Assembly (NCBI GenBank): GCA_964448105.1
Contig: CAYUVK010000072.1
Coordinates: forward strand, 1 to 25,681
From: CAVQBP01 sp964448105
GTDB taxonomy: Bacteria > Bacteroidota > Ignavibacteria > Ignavibacteriales > Ignavibacteriaceae
Reading direction: 5' to 3'
DNA: 25,681 bases
The notes under the pieces are model-generated. The model worked only from the letters and a program-made list of their open reading frames with translations. It did not search any database and was not told the origin of the DNA. Made by a program: the position numbers and the translations under genes. Within the stretch, counting starts at the first letter, position 1; each line of letters begins with the position of its first letter. Below, in pieces: positions 1-8,272 of the stretch.

Positions 1-44
1 TTATGAACAACTGACCTCATATTTACATTTACTGTTACGCCCAT
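1..44 (-). CDS. PAAR-like DUF4150 protein, N-terminus only (partial)
   Basis: Only the first 14 codons are in the window, reading M-G-V-T-V-N-V-N-M-R-S-V-V-H; the gene runs off the left edge. A good ribosome-binding site (GGAGG, about nine bases before the ATG) and a 17-base gap after the TIGR02270 gene support a real start. The opening resembles DUF4150/PAAR-like proteins, which begin with a short beta-strand peptide such as MGNTVxxN. That family caps the VgrG spike and often carries a C-terminal toxin. The neighbours (VgrG, DUF2169, ketosynthase-like, TIGR02270) are the usual company of DUF4150, and no other PAAR gene is present in this otherwise complete cluster. The call rests on very little sequence plus context; whether a toxin domain follows cannot be seen. 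Confidence 0.55.
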   Translation of the reverse strand, partial: MGVTVNVNMRSVVH

Positions 45-61
45 AATGATATTCCTCCATA

Positions 62-1360
62 TCAAGCTAGTTTGTTTTTATGAAAATAATAGGCTCCGGG
101 TTGATATTTATTATTTTCCTGTTGAATCCATTGATTTATGTTATGGAATTGCCGGACTTGCACATCATAAAATTGATCATATTGGAAGTTATGAACCAAA
201 CCATATCTTAACACCATTTCAAGGTAAGAGAATTCCCTGCATGGATTACCAATCCAATTCAGGTCCTTATATAAAACTTCAGGCGATAGTTTTTCCCCTC
301 TTCTCCATTTAAACCCTTCTGAAAAATTATTCCGGTTTTTATCCAGCCTTTCCTCCCAAAGGTTTTTGTATTTAGTAACCTCTTCATGTTCTGCTTCATC
401 AGGATCAAACTGAGGTATAAAATCCATCCCCGTTATAAATCTAAGCCCTTGAAATGCTGCAGTATATGAATCCCAATCATCCAAGTTATCTAAGTGGTTA
501 ACAAGCAAATTCAACGACCCAGCATGACCGATCATTCCTAAAGCCAGCAGACACTCTTTTTTTATCGTTGGTTGTCGTTGAATCAGATCATTAATTATTT
601 CAACATCGTTTAGGTTCCCGGCAATGGCAAGATAGAATATCAGTTTTCGAACAATCTCAAGCTCTGATAATGCGCATTTCTCTCGACAAATTTCGAGGAT
701 GTCGCTATCTCCCAACCGCAGTAACAACTCTATTGCTTTCAATACAACAGAAGGATTATCTTCATCCAAATATGTCTTGAGTTTATATTTGTCAGGCATA
801 ACACCCATAATGGAAAGAGAATAATTTGCAGCTATAGACACATAAGGATCTGAATCACTTTGTAATTGCATTAGTTTATCTTTCAAGCTATACAAACCTC
901 GATAACCAATAACTTCTGCGCCTACGGTACGGATAATCGGATTTTCAAACCCAATGAAATATTCAAGCCACCCTTCAAGCTCCTTACTTTTAGAAAATTT
1001 CAACCCGTCAACAATCGCTTTGAAATGAGGTGGTTGCTGTATTAAAACCTCAATCAGCCATTGCATCGGCTCAATTAATTTAAGTGTTGTATAAACATAA
1101 GACGCAACAAACGTTTCACCAGGTTCTTCATCCTCATCTAATGTTAACTTATCTTTTAAAAACTTTGCCGAATCAAATCCACCCAATGCAAGAGCATGAA
1201 GATGCGGCAACATTCTCTGTTCATAGTCTAACAGGTCTTTCCATGAAAGCTCGGGATCTACAAAAGATCTTAATCGGCTTTCATACATGAATGCCGACTC
1301 TTCTACATGTTCCTCCAAAATATCCATAATGGGGGCTGGTTTTGTGTACTCACGTATCAT
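62..1360 (-). CDS. TIGR02270 family HEAT-repeat-like protein of T6SS spike module
   Basis: A 432-residue, probably cytoplasmic, mostly helical protein with no signal peptide or membrane segment. The N-terminus (IMDILEEHVEESAFMYESRL, residues 11-30) and the later helical pairs, including ALGMIGHAGSLNLLVNHL and AFQGLRFITGMDF, match my memory of TIGR02270, a family of about 400 residues found beside DUF2169, DUF4150 and VgrG genes in T6SS loci. The repeated paired helices look HEAT-like and suggest a protein-binding scaffold. Its function is not established; a chaperone or adaptor for spike or effector loading is inference. The open frame extends upstream to 1435, but the ATG at 1360 is preferred: it follows a GGAG site, lies two bases after the preceding stop, and starts where the family starts. 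Confidence 0.75.
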   Translation of the reverse strand: MIREYTKPAPIMDILEEHVEESAFMYESRLRSFVDPELSWKDLLDYEQRMLPHLHALALGGFDSAKFLKDKLTLDEDEEPGETFVASYVYTTLKLIEPMQWLIEVLIQQPPHFKAIVDGLKFSKSKELEGWLEYFIGFENPIIRTVGAEVIGYRGLYSLKDKLMQLQSDSDPYVSIAANYSLSIMGVMPDKYKLKTYLDEDNPSVVLKAIELLLRLGDSDILEICREKCALSELEIVRKLIFYLAIAGNLNDVEIINDLIQRQPTIKKECLLALGMIGHAGSLNLLVNHLDNLDDWDSYTAAFQGLRFITGMDFIPQFDPDEAEHEEVTKYKNLWEERLDKNRNNFSEGFKWRRGEKLSPEVLYKDLNWIGNPCREFSYLEMVLRYGLVHNFQYDQFYDVQVRQFHNINQWIQQENNKYQPGAYYFHKNKLA

Positions 1361-1362
1361 GC

Positions 1363-2487
1363 TTAGCCGGCTCCATTTCCTAAATAAGAAGTCAATATCA
1401 CGTTTCCTCTTCCTCCCATATCTGAAGAACTCCAAATAAGTAATTTATCACCATTGAAATAATTATTTTTTATACAGGCAACAGCTAATGCAGAGAATAC
1501 AATTACTGAGGAAGCCCCTATATCACCAATACATTCCGCAGGATGCCATAATTGAGGCAGTGGACTCGATCCATCAAATATTTTACTTTGTGCTAAGCTC
1601 CATTCCTTCATACGATAATACTCGCCATTAAGATCGCAGATCATTCCACTAATTTCATCAGTTCTTAATTTTGATCTTATCAGAGTGGTATTAATTGATT
1701 CGGAGAGACCAATTCCGAATAAAGGTTCTTCTGATAGTATGTTAGCCTTTTCTATTGTATAACCCATATTTACAATCTGCGCTAATATCGGCGCCCCTCT
1801 TTGAATCGCGGTTGATTCCAGTTCCAAAACTAAAAATGCTGCACTCTCACCTGGAATAAATCCGTATGGTCGGTCATCAGTTTTTAATCTACTTTTTTCC
1901 TCAAGCCATACAAGAGCCGGATACTCGACCAAAGAGTCAACACCTCCGACAATACAAACTTTTGCTTTATTTTGTCTCAAGAGAGATATTGATTTCGATA
2001 ATGCAATAACTCCTCCGGAATGGCCTTCTCTAATTATTTCTACGGAAGAAATATTTTCAATTTCAGCCAATTCAAGCAAATCTTTGATATCATCTTGATC
2101 AAAATCTTCATAGGTCGGTCTTTCTTTGGGAGATAATGATAGGAAAAGGACACCTTCAGGGATATTCAAGTCATCATAAAACTCTTCTGCCATAAATAAA
2201 GCTTCTTGTGCCGCAGGAATAGCCATAGACAGTAAACGATCACTTCCGCTTCTATCATCGGTTATTCCGTAAGCAAAGCTCCCAATAGATGCCGCGCCTT
2301 TTTTCGTCACAAAATCCGGTATTTCTTTAAATCTAGATATACCTGCATTAATGGAGGCTGGAGCCATTATACTATCATGCCCTACTGGGGTTACCATACC
2401 GATTCCAGTAATTACTACCCTTTCATTAATCCGGCTATTTTGATTGTTTAAATTCATACTTAAATTATTTCTGTTAATTAAGCCCAT
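1363..2487 (-). CDS. Ketosynthase (thiolase-fold)-like protein of T6SS module, apparently catalytically dead
   Basis: A 374-residue protein with the overall pattern of beta-ketoacyl-ACP synthases: an opening strand ERVVITGIGMVTPVG (residues 22-36), the inter-repeat segment VCIVGGVDSL (177-186), and PGESAAFLVLE (212-222) matching the GEGAG-type motif. The catalytic sites look replaced. The nucleophilic cysteine of the CSSSxxAL-type elbow is a histidine (H156 in GHSGGVIAL). The usual HGTxTxxGD stretch reads CDLNGEY (284-290). The GHxxGAAG histidine aligns with E318 in AECIGDIGA. A structural or scaffolding role is therefore more likely than fatty-acid synthesis. The gene sits between the DUF2169 and TIGR02270 genes. 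The start is uncertain: the ATG at 2487 overlaps the DUF2169 gene by 14 bases without a clear ribosome site; an ATG at 2457 would give 364 residues. Confidence 0.78.
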   Translation of the reverse strand: MGLINRNNLSMNLNNQNSRINERVVITGIGMVTPVGHDSIMAPASINAGISRFKEIPDFVTKKGAASIGSFAYGITDDRSGSDRLLSMAIPAAQEALFMAEEFYDDLNIPEGVLFLSLSPKERPTYEDFDQDDIKDLLELAEIENISSVEIIREGHSGGVIALSKSISLLRQNKAKVCIVGGVDSLVEYPALVWLEEKSRLKTDDRPYGFIPGESAAFLVLELESTAIQRGAPILAQIVNMGYTIEKANILSEEPLFGIGLSESINTTLIRSKLRTDEISGMICDLNGEYYRMKEWSLAQSKIFDGSSPLPQLWHPAECIGDIGASSVIVFSALAVACIKNNYFNGDKLLIWSSSDMGGRGNVILTSYLGNGAG

Positions 2488-3313
2488 TCATATTAATTTC
2501 AAAACCGCGTATTTCCATCGTCATCCCCTGACATGGAATCATCTGTCTCCAAATTAATAATGCCCGATTCTCTTCCGGCTCGAGTATAACAGTATCTAAC
2601 ATCGCATCTTCTTCAATAAGTTTTTGTTCAAAAATCGTCTTCAACCTCAGAGTAATATCAGGAATATTAAACTTGATTGGACCATCCGCCCATACATTTA
2701 CTGCGTAAACTTTTTCGTTTCCTTTTAAATACTTTTGAGTAATAAGTTCAGGATATGCTGATTGAAAAAAGCGGTAATCAAAATCTCTCGGTAAAAAAGG
2801 ACTGCGTTCTTTTTTCCATTGTTCATCATATGTCCCGGCATATTTCACCCTAGGTTTAAATTGTCTTGGATAGAATCCAAAACCCGTTCCGGTTTGTTTT
2901 AATTTAAGCAATCCCCTTTTTGTATAAAAATCTTCTAACAAATACAAAGGAATTTTCCCAGTTGGTTCTTCACTTTTTACTACAGCTTTTTTAGTATTTG
3001 AACCTATAGAAAAATATACACTTGCTTCCTTAATTTTCTGTCTGTTATAATTATAAGCATATCCAAGCAATATTAAATCAGTAGTAGGCTTAAAAACCGC
3101 CAAATCAGATTCATATTTAATCGGAGACTGCCCAGGTTCACCCCAATATTCATCAGCCATTGTAATGGGAACTTGTTCCTCAGCAATTTTCAGTGGTTGA
3201 TTTCGTGAAAATGAGAAAGTTCCTTTAACAATGTTCGTAAATACTTCTCTTCCCTCTTTGTCGTAGTTTGGTATAGCTATAAATTCAAATGGTGTATTGT
3301 TCTTTATATCCAT
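2474..3313 (-). CDS. DUF2169 domain protein, T6SS effector/spike adaptor
   Basis: A 279-residue cytoplasmic protein that matches DUF2169 along its whole length. Family landmarks are VKGTFSFS (residues 29-36), SDLAVFKPTTDLILLG (69-84), GFGFYPRQFKPR (144-155), AGTYDEQW (159-166) and LPRDFD (174-179). DUF2169 proteins are encoded beside VgrG and DUF4150/PAAR genes. At least one, in Agrobacterium tumefaciens, is needed to load a VgrG-linked DNase effector, so they are regarded as adaptors or chaperones. Here the gene begins 21 bases after the vgrG stop and overlaps or abuts the ketosynthase-like gene, consistent with one transcript and a shared loading role. The family call is firm; which partner it escorts is inference. 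Confidence 0.88.
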   Translation of the reverse strand: MDIKNNTPFEFIAIPNYDKEGREVFTNIVKGTFSFSRNQPLKIAEEQVPITMADEYWGEPGQSPIKYESDLAVFKPTTDLILLGYAYNYNRQKIKEASVYFSIGSNTKKAVVKSEEPTGKIPLYLLEDFYTKRGLLKLKQTGTGFGFYPRQFKPRVKYAGTYDEQWKKERSPFLPRDFDYRFFQSAYPELITQKYLKGNEKVYAVNVWADGPIKFNIPDITLRLKTIFEQKLIEEDAMLDTVILEPEENRALLIWRQMIPCQGMTMEIRGFEINMNGLN

Positions 3314-3334
3314 ATAATTACTGATAAAAACTTA

Positions 3335-5503
3335 TTAGTTTATTCCAACCTTCGATCCCTTTATCTTTACATCTCCTGATCCTTTAATATTTATCTTATT
3401 ACCTTTAATTGTAATATCTCCATTCTTTTTCAAGACTATTTGAGCTTTACCTGCTTTCAGAGTAATATCTTTATCGCTTTGGATTAAGATACTTTCTTTG
3501 GCTTTTGTAGTGAGTGTTTTTTCTGTTCCAATATCAAGATCTTTTGAAAAACTTAATGAACCTTTTTCTTTAACGGCAATACTAAGATTCCCACCCACGG
3601 CAATAGCAAAATCACCGCCTGTTGATAAATCTTTTTTATTTCCAACTCTTTCAGTTTTATTTCCACCAATTGATTCCATTTTATATGCACCAACCTCTTC
3701 CATTTTAGCTCCTCCAACAGTCTCATTCATTGCTGCTCCTACAGTTACCTGATAGCCTGCACCAATTGTGAGGGCTTTAGCAGCCGATATGGATTCAGAT
3801 TTAGCTACTCCAATAGCCTGTGTCATATTTCCTGAAATAGTCTCGCTGTGATTTCCTCCAACGCTGATTGTTTTATTAGCTCCAATTGTTTCACTCTGAT
3901 TACTTCCAACACTCTTATCTCTATTTGCACCAACAGAAAGTGTTTCGTTATTACCTATCTTCTGATTTTTGTCATTAGTTATATCAATAGTCCAGTCCTT
4001 CGTTCCGTGTATGTAAATATTTTCACTCCCTGTTTTATCGTCAAAGGTTAATTCATTCTGCCCTGCAGTACGAATAACGCTTTGAGATTTGTTTCCCCCT
4101 GTTGACGGTGAAGCATTTGACGGGTTAGGTATTGTTCCCAATCCAATGGGACGGTCAGGATTTCCGTCAACACAAGACCACAACAATTCTGTATCTGCAT
4201 GATTAGGGAAATGGATACCATATCCCGAGCCAGAATAAGACTGGGTTAATCTTATAGGCAATGTAGCTTCTCCATTGCTCTTATCGCTAATATCAAACAG
4301 CATTTTTGCTTTGTACCTGCCATGATTATCAATAAACGCATATTCATCGCCCGAACCGGATTCTATTTTCGCGCTCATAATCCCTGATATTCTGGGAACA
4401 GGAGTTTTGCGTACTGGACGATATTCAATATCGGAAGGTATTGCAGTAAAATAATTTTCATAAGTAGCCACATTTTTCTTTAAGTAATTAAGTAACCCGA
4501 ATAACCCTTGCTGATTGCCGGAATGCTGTACTCTAGTGATTATATATTCACTATTCCAGCTTTGACGGTAATGCTTTTCTAACTTAAACTTATAGCCTGC
4601 CGAAAAATATCTGCAGTCGCTTTTGCCGTAAAATATCTTTTTGCCGCATAAAAATTCCTGGTTCCTAATCTTTGCAAGGGATTCCGCCTGACTTTCATTC
4701 TCAAAATCCTCCCCAAAGTCATAAAATAATCCCGGTTGTGTGTTGTCAATTTGACTTTGCGCCATTAATTGTTTTTCAGGAAACATATAATTGTAATCTT
4801 TTAACTGTACCATACCTGTAACAATTTTTTCTTTACAGTTAATTTCCGAAACAGATTCTTTTTCGCTTAAAGGATCCTTATTAATATTATAACCTATGGC
4901 TCCATCAAGCGGTAATTCTTTTAACAATCCGTTTGAATCCGTAAAGACAATAACATCTTTATCGGCGGAATGATCGAAATAAAAATAAATGCCATAATGC
5001 TCCAGGCGCCGCTTAAGAAAATTTAAATTTGTTTCCCGGTATTGAACCATATATTCTTTTTTCGGGTAGCTGCTTTTTAAATCAATTTTATAATCCTGAC
5101 CAGTTAAACCAATATCATCCAATATTTTTTCAATAATATCCTTAATATTCATATTTTGGTATACTTCATTCTGAAAGACAAGACTTAACCTCCAGACCTG
5201 GGGAACCAAAACTGCTTTATAAAATACATAGTCCGGGGTCATCCCATATTGTTCAAAATCGGATATTATTCCATGAATTTTTACCGGTTCTTCATCGCCG
5301 CGGTTCATAATAAAAGTAGCAGCTTTATTTAAAATTTTAACAGAATCCAATTCCGGGTCTTTTGACACAAGTTCAATTCGATATTCAAATAGACTTGAAA
5401 TTTCCTCTTCACCTTCAAATGAAAGGACATTAACTGCATCTTCATCCAGGTCCGAAAAATGAAATTCATAATATGGTTGATTATGTTTATATACTACCAT
5501 CAT
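3335..5503 (-). CDS. tssI: VgrG spike protein (TssI), no effector extension
   Basis: A 722-residue spike protein that would trimerise at the tip of the Hcp tube. Residues 1 to about 350 are the gp27-like base, including RETNLNFLKRRLEHYGIYFY (156-175). Residues about 370-465 are the gp5-like OB fold (DNHGRYKAKMLF, then NPDRPIGLGTIPN). From about 478 on there is a beta-helix: sixteen octads of form [IV]G-x6 at 516-643, then KDITLKAG and a tail ending KGSKVGIN. Nothing follows the needle, so this is a structural VgrG that must carry cargo non-covalently or through a PAAR-like tip. Two consecutive ATGs (5503 and 5500) follow a GAGG site; either could start translation. The gene lies 86 bases upstream of the clpV stop's far side, that is directly downstream of clpV in the transcript. 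Confidence 0.96.
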   Translation of the reverse strand: MMVVYKHNQPYYEFHFSDLDEDAVNVLSFEGEEEISSLFEYRIELVSKDPELDSVKILNKAATFIMNRGDEEPVKIHGIISDFEQYGMTPDYVFYKAVLVPQVWRLSLVFQNEVYQNMNIKDIIEKILDDIGLTGQDYKIDLKSSYPKKEYMVQYRETNLNFLKRRLEHYGIYFYFDHSADKDVIVFTDSNGLLKELPLDGAIGYNINKDPLSEKESVSEINCKEKIVTGMVQLKDYNYMFPEKQLMAQSQIDNTQPGLFYDFGEDFENESQAESLAKIRNQEFLCGKKIFYGKSDCRYFSAGYKFKLEKHYRQSWNSEYIITRVQHSGNQQGLFGLLNYLKKNVATYENYFTAIPSDIEYRPVRKTPVPRISGIMSAKIESGSGDEYAFIDNHGRYKAKMLFDISDKSNGEATLPIRLTQSYSGSGYGIHFPNHADTELLWSCVDGNPDRPIGLGTIPNPSNASPSTGGNKSQSVIRTAGQNELTFDDKTGSENIYIHGTKDWTIDITNDKNQKIGNNETLSVGANRDKSVGSNQSETIGANKTISVGGNHSETISGNMTQAIGVAKSESISAAKALTIGAGYQVTVGAAMNETVGGAKMEEVGAYKMESIGGNKTERVGNKKDLSTGGDFAIAVGGNLSIAVKEKGSLSFSKDLDIGTEKTLTTKAKESILIQSDKDITLKAGKAQIVLKKNGDITIKGNKINIKGSGDVKIKGSKVGIN
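3575..3958 (-). repeat. Sixteen degenerate 24-bp units encoding VgrG octads
   Basis: Within vgrG, residues 516-643 fall into sixteen uninterrupted eight-residue units, for example IGNNETLS, VGANRDKS, VGSNQSET, IGANKTIS and VGGNHSET. Each unit starts with Ile or Val (Thr in one), followed by Gly (Ser in two). T4 gp5 has comparable octapeptide repeats in its triple-stranded beta-helix needle, so this is the shaft of the spike. The DNA copies are diverged, indicating selection on the protein rather than recent slippage. Confidence 0.85.
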
Positions 5504-5589
5504 CAGCCTCTTTTTTAAATTACAAGATTACAGATTATTTAATACAGGATACTATGCCACAAAATTGTAAGATTATAAAAATGAATATA

Positions 5590-8208
5590 TTATGAGAATT
5601 TATACTTAAATCCGCCGTCTTTTGTCTTTGTAACATTCAGCTTGGAAGGGCTTTTTCCTTCTGCCATATATCCTAATAACTGGGCAGAAATTTCCGGTGC
5701 TAATTTTTTGTCAACTATTGCATCAATATTTCTAGCACCGGTTTCAGCTCTTGTACATGAATCAACAATATCTTCTATCACTGCCTTGTTAAATTCAACT
5801 CCTAGTCCCCTGTTTTCCAGTAATTTCTTTTTGATTTTTCCCAGTTTCATTTCTACTATTGGCTTCATTACATCCTTGCTTAATGGAAGGAATATAATGG
5901 GTTTTACTCTTCCAAGAAATTCCGGTCTGAAATATTGATTCATGTAAGGACGTAACTCTTCGAGCAGGTCATCAGGCGAAGTCATTCCGTCGTTATATTT
6001 CTGGAATAAGACTTCAGAAGCGAGGTTTGAAGTCATAAAAATAATTGTGTTTGAAAAATCGATATTTCTTCTGTCGGCATCCTGAAGCATTCCGCGATCA
6101 AATATTTGCATAAATAAATCAATTACCGAAGGATTTGCTTTTTCAACTTCATCAAGTAATACTACACAGTAAGGTCTCCTTCTTACAGGTTCACTTAAAG
6201 CACCGCCTTCCCCGTAACCAACCAGTCCAGGATCAGCACCAATTAATCTCGAAGTATTATATTCATTCTGGTATTCGGTCATATTTAGAGTAACCATAAA
6301 TCTTTCATCACCGAATAATACTTCTGCGACAACACGGGCAAGTTCCGTTTTTCCCACGCCGCTTGGTCCAACTAATAAAAATACGCCGATAGGTCCTTCT
6401 TCTTTTTTTATTCCTACTTTAGCACCCCTAATTACATCGGCAATTTGCTTTATTGCATGATCCTGACCGACAACTCTTTTTTTCAAATCATCTTCCAATT
6501 GAAGAAAAGTTGTCATTTCATCCCTTGTCATATTCCCTACTTTTATTCCTGTCCATGCTTCAATAACTTCGGCGACAGTATTTGAAGTTACTTCAGCAAA
6601 TACCTGGGGTCCCCCATCTTGAAATGCTTTTAATTCTTCCCTGACTTTTTCAATTTCTTTTAAAATCTCCGGTTCGCCGTTCTTCTTCCCGTCTTTTTCA
6701 AATTTCTTTTTCCTTAAATCCATCAATTTACGTGTAAGCTCACTCTCCTTTATCCATTTTTCTTCCAGTACTTTTATTTCGGAATCAAGAGTTTTTCTTT
6801 TTTCTTTTAATTCATTAAAAATATCCCGGTCAATTTTAAGATCCAGATCCGAATCTTTTTGCTGTGTGCTTATGGCTATATCTACAGATTTTAATTCGCT
6901 TATTAATAATTCAAGTTTCGGAGGTTTACTCGTTAAAGACATTTTAACCCGGGTTGCAGAAGTATCAAGAAGATCAACAGCTTTATCCGGCAATTGTCTT
7001 CCGGCAATATATTTCCGCGACAGCTTGACTGCTGCTTCAAGAGCTTCATCGGTAATATGTATACCATGATATGTTTCATACTTATTTTTAATACCGCGAA
7101 GCATTAATATCGCCTTATCGTCACCGGGTTCACCTACATGAATCGGTTGAAAGCGTCTCTCTAGAGCAGCGTCTTTAGCAAAATATTTATTATACTCAAG
7201 GTAAGTAGTTGCTGCAATCGCTCTGAAATCTCCTCTTGCCAAAGCCGGCTTTAAAAGATTGGCAGCATCACTTCCGCCGGCAGAAGCCCCTGCCCCTATT
7301 AATGTATGCGCTTCATCAATAAAAAGTATTGCAGGTTCAGGAGAATTGCTTACTTCGGTTATAACTGCTTTTAATCTTTTTTCAAATTCTCCCCGCATTT
7401 TAGTCCCTGCCTGGAGAGAACCCATATCAAGGGAATATATCTGGTTATTTTTTAGTATGTCGGGTATTTCATTCGAAGCAATTTTAATTGCCAATCCTTC
7501 AACCAGTGCAGTCTTACCAACGCCGGGTTCACCTAATAATATGGGATTTGATTTTTTTCTCCTGCAAAGCACTTCTATTACCTGAATTATTTCTTCGTCC
7601 CTTCCCAGGATCGGATCAATTTTACCTTCTTTTGCCTGCCGTGTTAGATTTGTAGTATAAAGATCAAGCACCGTTTCGCCGGGTGCCATTTCACGTGCCT
7701 CCTCGGGAGAAATAACTTCCGATGAAACATCCGGATCTTCAACCGATCCTTTTACTATTGTATAAAAATTAGTACGTAAATCTTCCTCTTTAACAAGTGA
7801 AAGTATGTCCATCATCCTGCTGCTTATTACCTGTTCGGATGCTACAAAAACTTCGAACAATGCACCTGATCTTATTTTAGTTTCATGATGTGTAACCGAA
7901 CTTGTAATCCATGCCTGCTGAAGCAATTCAGCAAGCAGCGGAGATAATTTTGGTTTCCCGGAATTTCCGGTGTCTAATTCACCAAGGTTTTTTTGTACAA
8001 TTTTTTGGATATCTCCCGAATCTATTCCATAATGTTTTAGTATTAATGGAATGTCTCCATGCCCGTCTTCGAGCAGGGAATTTAAAAGATGATCAAAAGT
8101 AATTTCATAATGACCACGGTTTATTCCAAGGCCGGTTGCGGTATCAAGATTACGAACGAGATAATTATTAAGCTTTAACAGGAGGGATTTTAAATCTTTG
8201 CTTTGCAT
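5590..8208 (-). CDS. clpV: ClpV AAA+ ATPase (TssH), sheath disassembly
   Basis: An 872-residue double AAA+ ATPase that extracts and recycles contracted TssB/TssC sheath. An N-terminal Clp-N-like domain spans about residues 1-150. The first ATPase module has Walker A GEPGVGKT (226-233) and Walker B ILFIDEA (294-300). A charged coiled-coil middle domain lies at about 430-535. The second module has Walker A GPSGVGKT (614-621) and Walker B VVLLDE (682-687). Length and the long N-domain fit ClpV better than ClpB, and the T6SS position settles it. The open frame continues to 8298, but the ATG at 8208 is chosen because it has an AGGAG site eight bases away and begins at the expected N-domain; the extra 30 residues look unlike the family. 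The gene is separated from tssG by 259 bases, unlike the tight packing upstream. Confidence 0.95.
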   Translation of the reverse strand: MQSKDLKSLLLKLNNYLVRNLDTATGLGINRGHYEITFDHLLNSLLEDGHGDIPLILKHYGIDSGDIQKIVQKNLGELDTGNSGKPKLSPLLAELLQQAWITSSVTHHETKIRSGALFEVFVASEQVISSRMMDILSLVKEEDLRTNFYTIVKGSVEDPDVSSEVISPEEAREMAPGETVLDLYTTNLTRQAKEGKIDPILGRDEEIIQVIEVLCRRKKSNPILLGEPGVGKTALVEGLAIKIASNEIPDILKNNQIYSLDMGSLQAGTKMRGEFEKRLKAVITEVSNSPEPAILFIDEAHTLIGAGASAGGSDAANLLKPALARGDFRAIAATTYLEYNKYFAKDAALERRFQPIHVGEPGDDKAILMLRGIKNKYETYHGIHITDEALEAAVKLSRKYIAGRQLPDKAVDLLDTSATRVKMSLTSKPPKLELLISELKSVDIAISTQQKDSDLDLKIDRDIFNELKEKRKTLDSEIKVLEEKWIKESELTRKLMDLRKKKFEKDGKKNGEPEILKEIEKVREELKAFQDGGPQVFAEVTSNTVAEVIEAWTGIKVGNMTRDEMTTFLQLEDDLKKRVVGQDHAIKQIADVIRGAKVGIKKEEGPIGVFLLVGPSGVGKTELARVVAEVLFGDERFMVTLNMTEYQNEYNTSRLIGADPGLVGYGEGGALSEPVRRRPYCVVLLDEVEKANPSVIDLFMQIFDRGMLQDADRRNIDFSNTIIFMTSNLASEVLFQKYNDGMTSPDDLLEELRPYMNQYFRPEFLGRVKPIIFLPLSKDVMKPIVEMKLGKIKKKLLENRGLGVEFNKAVIEDIVDSCTRAETGARNIDAIVDKKLAPEISAQLLGYMAEGKSPSKLNVTKTKDGGFKYKFS

Positions 8209-8272
8209 TTTTAAATCTCCTAAAGATTTAATAAAACTTTTTTTTGAGTATGTTTTAGGATTGGATATTTTT

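Noticed and set aside
62..1360. Phycobilisome-lyase-type or generic HEAT-repeat enzyme
   Set aside because: The helical repeats alone could suggest this, but the N-terminal signature and gene neighbourhood fit TIGR02270 of T6SS loci.
1363..2487. Housekeeping FabF/FabB fatty-acid synthase gene
   Set aside because: The catalytic cysteine and both histidines appear replaced, and the neighbours are T6SS spike-module genes, not fab genes.
3335..3600. Evolved VgrG with a C-terminal effector domain
   Set aside because: The protein ends shortly after the beta-helix with a typical KG-rich tail; no extra domain is present.
3575..3958. CRISPR-like or satellite array from regular 24-bp spacing
   Set aside because: The units are degenerate at DNA level, have no spacers, and encode the octad beta-helix of VgrG in frame.
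7259..7585. Plus-strand gene opposite clpV
   Set aside because: It is antisense to the conserved first ATPase domain and its sequence is explained by that coding strand; other plus-strand frames in the window are the same kind of shadow.
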